Positions 34,358-40,836 of a stretch of DNA of 64,000 nt are shown one piece after another. The notes beneath the pieces are model-generated. The model had not been told where the DNA came from. It worked only from the letters and a program-made list of their open reading frames with translations, and did no database searches. This stretch comes from UBA1952 sp965246905 (GTDB lineage: Bacteria; Bacteroidota; Bacteroidia; Chitinophagales; Chitinophagaceae), in assembly GCA_965246905.1 (NCBI GenBank), contig CBDFFZ010000012.1:37860-101859 (forward strand). The letters are read 5' to 3'. The stretch's first letter is position 1, and every line of letters begins with the position of its first letter. The position numbers and the translations under genes are program-made.

Positions 34358-34885
34358 ATGTCTTTTTTAGTAAAAGAACTACAGGACCCCAAACTGCTGC
34401 AAGAGCAGCTCGGTACAATCAATAAGGTGCGCGACAGCTTTATGCCGTTCAGCAAGCACCTGGAAAATGAAGATAAAGTCGGCATGCGGGTCATGGCCGA
34501 AGGACGGGAAGGCTACGCCAGGCTTGTAAGCCGGATAGCCATCCAGCACGACAATACATTAGCCAAAACGGATAATTCCCAGGAGCTGGCAGACCGGTTG
34601 CTATACAATGAGGCGCTCGACGCTAACCGGATAGCCACTATGGAATACCTTGAGCTTCTTACGGATACCCAGTCTGCTAATTCTGCCGATATTATGTCTA
34701 TGGTAGATCGCTATGCTGATTCCTTAGAGCGGGGCCGCAGAAATAACAGCGCGCTGGATTCTGCAATGAAAGAAATAGATGACTGGAACAGCCGCTACAG
34801 CCATGCGCAGGTTACCGAAAAACCTATGCCCCCTGCCGTGCCCCCAACGAATAATACTACCAACAATCCATCCACCCCTCAATAA
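34358..34885 (+). CDS. Hypothetical soluble protein with helical body and Pro/Asn tail
   Basis: A 175-residue protein without a signal peptide or membrane segment. Residues 1-145 are charged and look fully helical (LQDPKLLQEQLGTINKVRDS, MSMVDRYADSLERGRR). The last 25 residues are low-complexity (PPAVPPTNNTTNNPSTPQ). I recognise no family. Codon use and GC content are like the core genome, unlike the AT-rich DNA just upstream. A good terminator follows at 34919, and the 22-bp repeat array begins about 100 nt later. The ATG at 34358 is the only plausible start. Confidence 0.65.
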   Translation: MSFLVKELQDPKLLQEQLGTINKVRDSFMPFSKHLENEDKVGMRVMAEGREGYARLVSRIAIQHDNTLAKTDNSQELADRLLYNEALDANRIATMEYLELLTDTQSANSADIMSMVDRYADSLERGRRNNSALDSAMKEIDDWNSRYSHAQVTEKPMPPAVPPTNNTTNNPSTPQ

Positions 34886-34918
34886 TTCCAAAACAAATCC
34901 CGGTTACCGCCGTCCCTG

Positions 34919-34950
34919 AAACCCGTGCTATTAACAGCAGGGTTTTTTGT
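34919..34950 (+). terminator. Intrinsic terminator of the orphan ORF
   Basis: AAACCC-G-TGCT (34919-34929, one bulged G), loop ATTAAC, AGCAGGGTTT (34936-34945), with six T at 34943-34948. It separates the ORF at 34358 from the repeat array. Confidence 0.75.
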
Positions 34951-34982
34951 TTTCTATGAAATTATCTAACCCTTAATGCATT

Positions 34983-35330
34983 ATCCGAAGCTCCATATCC
35001 TGACAATAGGTGCTCCTTATCCTGGGGATAGGAGCTCCTACCCCTTTTAATAGGAGGGTCCTTATCCTGCGAATAGGAGCTCCTTATCATAGGGATAGGA
35101 GCCCCTTATCCTGATAATAGGAGCTCCTATCCTTTCAAATAGGAGCTCCTTATCCTGCGAATAGGAGCTCCTATCCTTAGGAATAGGAGGTACCTAACCC
35201 GGTAATAAGGAGGGCCTTATCCTAACAATAGGAGCTCCTTATCCCGAGGATAGGAGGTACCTATCTCTATAATAAGGAGCACCTATTCCTATAGATAGGA
35301 GGTCCGCATTCAGGTATATGGAGGCCTTTG
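34983..35330. repeat. Tandem array of a 22-bp palindromic repeat (about 15 units)
   Basis: Units with consensus ATAGGAGCTCCTTATCCTnnnn begin at 35006, 35028, 35050, 35073, 35095, 35117, 35139, 35161, 35183, 35205, 35228, 35250, 35272 and 35295, with degenerate ones before (about 34984) and after (about 35316). Ten of the thirteen intervals are 22 bp and three are 23. Each unit centres on a dyad: AGGAGCTCCT in most, but GGTACC-centred or GGGCC-centred versions in others, so the dyad persists while bases change. Successive units are also joined by TATCC...GGATA. There are no unique spacers, so it is not CRISPR. It has no ORF and lies between a terminator and the TCTGAAC repeats. Confidence 0.9.
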
Positions 35331-35333
35331 ATC

Positions 35334-35673
35334 AGCTAATTGTCTGAACTGTGATTTAAATGATTGCTATGATTGTCCTGATTCTTCAATGAGGAAAAAA
35401 TCATAGTAATCACCTTAATCACAAAAAATCATAGTTCAGATAATTGAACAAGCTAATTGTCTGAACTGTGATTTAAATGATTGCTATGATTGTCCTGATT
35501 CTTCAATGAGGAAAAAATCATAGTCATCACCTTAATCACAAAAAATCACAGTTCAGATTATTGAACAAGCTAATTGTCTGAACTGTGATTTAATGATTGC
35601 TATGATTGTCCTGATTCTTAAATGAGGAAAAAATCATAGTAATCATCTTAATCACAAAAAATCACAGTTCAGA
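35334..35673. repeat. Three tandem 117-bp palindromic units (TCTGAAC family, type 1)
   Basis: Units begin at 35334, 35451 and 35568 (period exactly 117) with AGCTAATTGTCTGAACTGTG. Each contains terminal inverted repeats TCTGAACTGTGATT / AATCAYAGTTCAGA and an inner inverted pair TGATTGCTATGATT / AATCATAGTAATCA, so a unit can fold into a long hairpin. The units are nearly identical; the third is slightly shorter. A lone end TCTGAACTATGA follows at 35677. They lie directly after the 22-bp array and upstream of the GxxExxY gene. Confidence 0.92.
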
Positions 35674-35764
35674 TTATCTGAACTATGAGGTCTTTTAATT
35701 GAATAATGACCGAACCTAAATTTTTAATCTTTAACTTTTAATCTGAAAAATTCAAAAAATTATT

Positions 35765-36163
35765 ATGATAAATGAACAATACAAATATTCAGCGCTCACT
35801 TCTTCTATTATCGGCTGTGCAATGCAGGTGCATCAAACCATTGGTAATGGCTTTCAGGAGGTTATTTATCAGCGTGCCCTTGCTATAGAGCTGGATCATG
35901 CCGGTATTGTTTTTACCCGGGAGCATGAAATGCCGATTTTTTACAGAGCTATAAATATCGGAACCAGAAGAGTGGATTTCCTTATAGAAGGCACGATTTC
36001 CACAGAGCTCAAAGCGCTGATTAAGCTCGAAGACGTACATCTTGCACAAGCAATCAATTATTTAGAAGCGTATAATCTCGAAATAGGTTTATTGATCAAT
36101 TTCGGAGCAAAAAGCCTGGAATTCAAGCGGCTGACAAATAAAAAATTTAAGTCTGAACTATGA
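35765..36163 (+). CDS. GxxExxY protein (PD-(D/E)XK-like)
   Basis: A 132-residue protein of the GxxExxY family, named for the motif seen here as GNGFQEVIYQRAL near residue 28. Further on come REHEMPIFY, then RVDFLIEG and ISTELKALIKLED, where Asp and the E-x-K pair fit the PD-(D/E)XK nuclease core, and AQAINYLEAYNLEIGLLINF. Catalytic activity is inferred; many family members are uncharacterised. The last four residues and stop (SEL-stop within AAGTCTGAACTATGA) are written by the conserved end of the TCTGAAC repeat, which also precedes the gene at 35677. The gene is thus embedded in the repeat family, three units on one side and four on the other. Confidence 0.9.
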   Translation: MINEQYKYSALTSSIIGCAMQVHQTIGNGFQEVIYQRALAIELDHAGIVFTREHEMPIFYRAINIGTRRVDFLIEGTISTELKALIKLEDVHLAQAINYLEAYNLEIGLLINFGAKSLEFKRLTNKKFKSEL

Positions 36164-36544
36164 TGGTCTGAACTATGATTAGTATGATTGAGTGATTACT
36201 ATGAACCTAAGCCAGGAAAATCATGGCAATCATAAAATTCAAAAAAATCACAGTTCAGATGTCTGAACTATGATTAGGATGATTGGGTGATTACTATGAA
36301 CCTAAGCCAGGAAAATCATGACAATCATAGAAATCAAAAAAATCACAGTTCAGATGTCTGAACTATGATTAGTATGATGGAGTGATTACTATGAACCTAA
36401 GCCAGGAAAATCATGACAATCATAGAAATCAAAAAAATCACAGTTCAGACATCTGAACTATGATTAGTGTGATTGAGTGATTACTATGAACTTGAGCCAG
36501 GAAAATCATGGCAATCATAGAAATCAAAAAAATCACAGTTCAGA
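36152..36544. repeat. Four tandem 95-bp palindromic units (TCTGAAC family, type 2)
   Basis: After a lone end TCTGAACTATGA (36152-36163, which supplies the GxxExxY stop codon), full units occupy 36167-36259, 36262-36354, 36357-36449 and 36452-36544: 93-bp bodies with 2-nt spacers, period exactly 95. Each starts TCTGAACTATGATTAG and ends AATCACAGTTCAGA, with GTGATTACTATGAACCTAAG and GAAAATCATGrCAATCATA inside. The ends are shared with the type 1 units, but the cores differ. There are no unique spacers. The copies are so alike that amplification must be recent. Confidence 0.92.
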
Positions 36545-36785
36545 CATCTAAGTAACGCCGGCAGCGGAATCCCGTACTATAAATCAGCTCCGTTCGCACT
36601 GCATATTTACCGTTCGTCCCTGAATAATGTTCGTTCAGCACATTTTTACGGCTATTCGTCCCTGAAGATTGCCTGTATGCAGGAAGTTGATTAGCCTTGT
36701 CCTGATAATTGCTGATCCGGAGATAATCCGGAAGATTTCCGGAAAAGCATTTACCAAAAAATTCACGCTCAAATCACCAAAACAC
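36545..36785. promoter_or_regulatory. Upstream region of the paralogue pair with repeated TTCGTCCCTGAA sites
   Basis: A perfect 12-bp direct repeat TTCGTCCCTGAA occurs at 36613-36624 and 36655-36666, 42 bp apart (four helical turns), with partial sites GTTCGCAC (36592) and GTTCGTTC (36629) around them. Direct repeats spaced in multiples of the helical turn upstream of secreted-protein genes suggest binding of a dimeric regulator, possibly of the LytTR type; that identity is a guess. No clear -7 box was found. Confidence 0.45.
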
Positions 36786-37430
36786 ATGTCTCAGACAATC
36801 AAATCCTTTTTATTCGGCCTGCTGGCTTTAAGCATGGCAGGTAATGCCGGGGCTTACTCGATCTATTTTAACAAGATCATCTGCGTGAATCCCTGGAGGA
36901 GCCCGCTCAGCGGCTCAAAACAATCAACCGCCGGTACGGTGATCGGTGCCTTTATGACAGCCTCCGGCCGGGGTACAAAGGGAGATACCTGGAACGATGA
37001 GCTTACCCTGTACTGGGATAATAAAAAAAGCGGCGATGTGGATTTCCTGGATGCAAAATTCATGTCATCATTAACCGGATCATCTGGCGGATTACACAAC
37101 GACCGTTTTTACATCACTTACAAGGATAAGGCACGGGAGGGCATGGTGCTGCCCCTGCGCGGTGGCGATAAGGATATGTTTGCCAATGCGCACTGGCTCC
37201 CTACCGCCGCCGAGGGCAATCCATCTATGATTGGCCAAAGCTGGATCAGGTATTACCTGTGGGAAGCCGATGCGGTATCAAGAGATAATAAGATTGGCTA
37301 TTTTACGATAGATCTGGGCGGGATGGTCAATAAAGGCCCACAATTAGTGATGCTTACGATGCCGGCAAATTTTGACAATAAATATGTGGCGAACGCTGTG
37401 TACGTGATTGAATACGAAGTAAAGCCCTGA
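36786..37430 (+). CDS. Secreted protein, paralogue 1 of a tandem pair
   Basis: A 214-residue protein with a signal peptide (SFLFGLLALSMAGNAGAYS). Shared with the next gene are YFNKIICVNPW, then NDRFYITYKDKAREGMVLPL, RGGDKDMF, NKGPQLVMLTMP and the C-terminal VYVIEYEVKP. No catalytic motif, Cys cluster or T9SS tail is visible, so it is probably periplasmic or secreted by another route. Start ATG 36786 opens the signal peptide; the longer frame upstream has no such feature. It may be a Bacteroidota-specific family of secreted proteins duplicated in place; I do not recognise it. It lies 60 nt from its paralogue. Confidence 0.75.
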   Translation: MSQTIKSFLFGLLALSMAGNAGAYSIYFNKIICVNPWRSPLSGSKQSTAGTVIGAFMTASGRGTKGDTWNDELTLYWDNKKSGDVDFLDAKFMSSLTGSSGGLHNDRFYITYKDKAREGMVLPLRGGDKDMFANAHWLPTAAEGNPSMIGQSWIRYYLWEADAVSRDNKIGYFTIDLGGMVNKGPQLVMLTMPANFDNKYVANAVYVIEYEVKP

Positions 37431-37490
37431 TATGCTCCATTTCAAAATCCATTCCTCAAAAATCAATTCAACACACAAAACAAAAAACAC

Positions 37491-38234
37491 ATGAAAAAAT
37501 TAATCATTCTGCTTCCGCTTGCTGCCTTACTGTTGCTTGCACAACCTGCCGCAGCCCAGTATAAAATTTACTTCAATAAAATATTATGTATGAATACCTG
37601 GAATACGATAATGCCAAGCGAAGTCGCAGGTTTCATTGAGCCGGTGATGGATAAATTTCCTGACAAACGAAGCATGCCGGCGAATATCGCAAATTCCGAC
37701 GCGCGCACAAAGTCCGACTGGTATGCCGCTAACCCAAATTACCTGTCGAAAGACCGGACGTTCTATTACCCTAATATGAGCATGGCCAACTTCCCGGACG
37801 GGCTGCTCAATATGTCTAAGTTTACAAAGGTCACCGGTAAAGCAGGTGCCAACAGCAACGACCGTTTCTACATGACGTACAAAGAAGAGGCGCGCCAGGG
37901 GATGGTGCTGCCGGTACGCGGCGGAGACAAGGATCTGTTTCGCTTTGCTTTATGGCTCCCGCAGGCCGCCGACGGCAACCCTGCGCTTGCCGGCCAGGAT
38001 CAGATCACGTATTATGTATGGGAGGCGGACATTGCCTCTGGCGATAACAATTTAGGCAACATAGTTATGAATCTGAAGGATTTGAAAAATAAAGGCCCTC
38101 AGCTGGCACTCGTGATCAGAGCAAAGACAGGCAGCATAAAAGAGAAGGCTATCAAGTACACACTGGAGTTGGGACGGTCGTTAGTAGACGATGACCTAAG
38201 CGCTGTTTATGTCGTAGAATATGAAGTAAAATAG
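37491..38234 (+). CDS. Secreted protein, paralogue 2 of a tandem pair
   Basis: A 247-residue protein with a signal peptide (LIILLPLAALLLLAQPAAAQ), homologous along its length to the preceding gene: YFNKILCMNTW, NDRFYMTYKEEARQGMVLPV, RGGDKDLF, NKGPQLALVI, and the ending VYVVEYEVK. It has two insertions relative to paralogue 1, one after the first motif (PDKRSMPANIANSDARTKSD region) and one near the C-terminus. A strong terminator follows at 38273, so the two genes form one transcript. Function unknown. Confidence 0.78.
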   Translation: MKKLIILLPLAALLLLAQPAAAQYKIYFNKILCMNTWNTIMPSEVAGFIEPVMDKFPDKRSMPANIANSDARTKSDWYAANPNYLSKDRTFYYPNMSMANFPDGLLNMSKFTKVTGKAGANSNDRFYMTYKEEARQGMVLPVRGGDKDLFRFALWLPQAADGNPALAGQDQITYYVWEADIASGDNNLGNIVMNLKDLKNKGPQLALVIRAKTGSIKEKAIKYTLELGRSLVDDDLSAVYVVEYEVK

Positions 38235-38272
38235 CGAGGGGAATGCTGCTTTCTTTTTAATCAGGCCGCTAC

Positions 38273-38322
38273 ATCCGGCATGGAAACTCTGCCCGGCAGG
38301 CTTCCATGCCGGATAATTTTTT
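38273..38322 (+). terminator. Intrinsic terminator of the paralogue operon
   Basis: ATCCGGCATGGAA (38273-38285) pairs perfectly with TTCCATGCCGGAT (38302-38314) across a 16-nt loop, followed by AATTTTTTAT. Confidence 0.8.
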
Positions 38323-38445
38323 ATACGCGATTCTATGCAGGCATTGCTGCAAAAAATGACCGTGCTATGCAAGCCGGAGACTTGCATTGATTTGGTTTAA
38401 TGAGCTACGCTCTCCCCCCAAATTGACGCCGGGATTTATTCAGCC

Positions 38446-38477
38446 AACAAAAAGGGCCGGCTTAATGCCGGCCCTTT
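38446..38477 (-). terminator. Intrinsic terminator of icd
   Basis: On the minus strand AAAGGGCCGGC, loop ATTAA, GCCGGCCCTTT is followed by TTGTTGG; the stem is 11 bp. It starts about 20 nt beyond the icd stop codon. Confidence 0.75.
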
Positions 38478-38497
38478 GCATGCTGAAAGATTAAAAT

Positions 38498-39706
38498 TTA
38501 CATTCCTCTTTTCTTCTTCAGGTTCTCATCGAGCGCATCCAGAAACTCTTCTGTATAAAGGTAATGCTCGCCATGTACCACCTTATTGCCATGCACACTT
38601 ACGGCAAGGTCTTTCGTCATTTTGCCGCTCTCTACCGTTTCCACGCATACATCCTCTAAAGCCTGGCAGAAATCGATCAGCTCCTGGTTGCCATCGAGCT
38701 TGCCGCGGAAGGCGAGGCCACGCGTCCAGGCATAAATAGAGGCAATTGGGTTGGTAGAAGTAGGGTTGCCCTTCTGGTATTCGCGGTAGTGGCGGGTTAC
38801 CGTGCCGTGCGCCGCCTCGGCTTCCATCGTATTGCCATCAGGAGTAACCAGTACGGAAGTCATCAAACCTAAAGAGCCAAAACCCTGAGCCACCGTATCG
38901 CTTTGCACATCGCCATCATAATTTTTGCAGGCCCATACAAACTCGCCATGCCATTTGAGCGCAGAAGCCACCATATCATCGATCAGGCGGTGCTCATAAT
39001 GCACATCGGGGAACTCTTTGCTTACCTCTTCAAAAATATCCTTGAAGCGGCCATCGTATTTTTTAAGGATCGTATTCTTTGTAGAAAGATAGAGCGGCCA
39101 TGCCTTTCCCTTCGCCATATTAAAGCAGGCATGGGCAAAGCCGAAGATCGATTCATCGGTATTGTACATAGCCAGAGCAATGCCGTCGCCTTTGAACTGG
39201 TACACCTCGTGCTCGATCACCGTACCATCCTCGCCCTCAAATTTCACCGTGAGCTTACCCTTGCCCTTCGTTACAAAATCGGTAGCGCGGTACTGATCGC
39301 CAAAAGCATGGCGGCCCACAATGATCGGCGCATTCCAGTTAGTAACCAGGCGGGGCACATTGCTCATCACGATCGGCTCGCGGAAAACGGTGCCATCGAG
39401 TATATTGCGGATCGTGCCGTTCGGGCTCTTCCACATCTGCTTCAGGTTAAATTCCTTTACCCGGTCCTCGTCCGGCGTAATGGTGGCGCACTTAATGCCC
39501 ACGCCGTATTCTTTAATTGCATTGGCCGCATCGACCGTCACCTGGTCGGAAGTTTCATCGCGGTATTCGATGCCGAGGTCATAGTATTTCAGGTCCACAT
39601 CCACATACGGCAGGATCAGCTTGTCTTTAATGAATTTCCAGATAATGCGGGTCATCTCATCCCCGTCCAGCTCTACCACCGGGTTGGCAACTTTTATTTT
39701 GGCCAT
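38498..39706 (-). CDS. icd: NADP-dependent isocitrate dehydrogenase (dimeric, IDH1/2-like)
   Basis: A 402-residue isocitrate dehydrogenase of the homodimeric type related to eukaryotic IDH1/2, converting isocitrate to 2-oxoglutarate in the TCA cycle. Signatures include VVELDGDEMTRIIWKFIKDK, the substrate-binding SPNGTIRNILDGTVFREPI, YEHRLIDDMVASALKW and the isocitrate/isopropylmalate signature NYDGDVQSDTVAQGFGSLGL, then EAAHGTVTRHYREY and NPIASIYAWTRGL. ATG 39706 starts the conserved MAKIKVANP; the longer frame before it has no homology. The intergenic DNA upstream carries copies of the TCTGAAC repeat. Confidence 0.95.
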   Translation of the reverse strand: MAKIKVANPVVELDGDEMTRIIWKFIKDKLILPYVDVDLKYYDLGIEYRDETSDQVTVDAANAIKEYGVGIKCATITPDEDRVKEFNLKQMWKSPNGTIRNILDGTVFREPIVMSNVPRLVTNWNAPIIVGRHAFGDQYRATDFVTKGKGKLTVKFEGEDGTVIEHEVYQFKGDGIALAMYNTDESIFGFAHACFNMAKGKAWPLYLSTKNTILKKYDGRFKDIFEEVSKEFPDVHYEHRLIDDMVASALKWHGEFVWACKNYDGDVQSDTVAQGFGSLGLMTSVLVTPDGNTMEAEAAHGTVTRHYREYQKGNPTSTNPIASIYAWTRGLAFRGKLDGNQELIDFCQALEDVCVETVESGKMTKDLAVSVHGNKVVHGEHYLYTEEFLDALDENLKKKRGM

Positions 39707-39880
39707 GCGTTTTTGGTTTTTTGAATGCCGCGAAAATACACAATCCTGCAATGGATTTCAATGGGTAGTAAGGCAATGTTGCGGATTATGTAGCCGGCAG
39801 CAGCATTACTATTGGGCATCTGTTGCGTTGCTCCGTTCATCCACCCTTACCTATTTCCCTTTTCCTGCAAGGCGCTGGTA

Positions 39881-40120
39881 TCTGAACTATGATTTCAAAA
39901 AGATTTAATGATTGCTATGATCACAAAGCCGGCCAAAAAAAAGGCAATCATAAAATCATAAAAATCAAAAAAATCATAGTTCAGAAAAATATTTGAACTA
40001 TGATTTTTACAGGATTAAATGATTGCTATGATTATAAAAGCAAGCAACCCAAGCCATCATAAAAATCAAAAGAATCAAAAGAATCATGGTTCGGACAATC
40101 ACCCTAAATCACAGTTCAGA
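39881..40120. repeat. Dispersed copies of the TCTGAAC palindromic repeat
   Basis: Two diverged units (39881-39985 and 39992-40095) and one extra right end (40107-40120) lie between icd and the 2OG-oxygenase gene. Ends are TCTGAACTATGATT / AATCATAGTTCAGA, and the inner segment ATGATTGCTATGAT is shared with the 35.3 kb units. Cores differ from both other arrays and no GxxExxY gene is present here. The last end stops 2 nt before the oxygenase stop codon. The rest of the 416-nt gap has no gene. Confidence 0.88.
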
Positions 40121-40122
40121 AA

Positions 40123-40716
40123 CTACCCAACCTTCAGCCAGCCCGTAATGCTCAATCGTGCTTTATTAGTCAGTAAAACCTCATGCGCCAGCACACTGCT
40201 CTTAAAGAAAACGCCCGTGCCGTTCTCCGGCGCTATAAGCTGTAAGTGGTCTGCATGGTGAATGCATAATTCACCTCCATCCATTGCCACCCAATCTTCA
40301 TTAAGATACAGGATCATGGAATACTGCCGGCTGTCGTTGCTGCGGAACTGGTCAAGGTGTTTCTTATAAAAAGTACCTTGCTCATAAAGCGCATAGTGAA
40401 ATTCATAGCCGGTGATGCCCGTATAGCAAGTGCGGTTAAGGTGCGCTACAAAGAGATCCATCAGGTCGAAGAAGGCATTTTCATGCGCATCCTCATGGCT
40501 GCGGTCGAGCCAGTAGATCTTGTCGCTGCGGATGAGCTTATCGTGCAGCACCGCAGCCTCATTACCCGTACCCGCAGAAAGCAATAGATGCGCCGCATGA
40601 AGCCGGAGCAGATTGGCCTTCAGATCTCCGGCAAGGTCATCACTTAAAAAATGGGAAACAGTACCAACCTGATCCTCAATAAACCGGTCGATAAGCGTGT
40701 TGAAAAGCTGCTGCAA
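40123..40716 (-). CDS. 2OG-Fe(II) oxygenase (prolyl-4-hydroxylase-like)
   Basis: A 197-residue 2-oxoglutarate/Fe(II)-dependent dioxygenase. The iron ligands are visible as HLDQF (H-x-D, near residue 118) and the distal His in SSVLAHEVLLTNKARLSITG, whose Arg would bind 2-oxoglutarate; SMILYLNEDW and GGELCIH are the intervening core strands. Similar proteins are annotated as prolyl 4-hydroxylases; substrate unknown. The apparent start is TTG at 40716, since no ATG exists before conserved sequence, and a TAACTTTG box lies 4 nt upstream (40728-40721, minus strand). Thus it may be a leaderless transcript with a TTG start. Confidence 0.85.
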   Translation of the reverse strand: MQQLFNTLIDRFIEDQVGTVSHFLSDDLAGDLKANLLRLHAAHLLLSAGTGNEAAVLHDKLIRSDKIYWLDRSHEDAHENAFFDLMDLFVAHLNRTCYTGITGYEFHYALYEQGTFYKKHLDQFRSNDSRQYSMILYLNEDWVAMDGGELCIHHADHLQLIAPENGTGVFFKSSVLAHEVLLTNKARLSITGWLKVG

Positions 40717-40836
40717 TAAGCAAAGTTAATTGCACTGAATAGGACAGATCGTCCGGGACAAGGCCGTGAAGGTAGGTTTTATGGAATTGGGAATTGGGAA
40801 TTAGACGGATAGGAAAAACAAGTCGGCCAAAGGACA

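Noticed and set aside
34983..35330. CRISPR array
   Set aside because: The 22-bp units are directly adjacent, with no unique spacers of constant length, and no cas genes lie in the window.
36152..36544. CRISPR or integron attC array in the 95-bp units
   Set aside because: Whole 93-bp bodies are repeated with 2-nt spacers; there are no cassettes, spacers or integrase gene.
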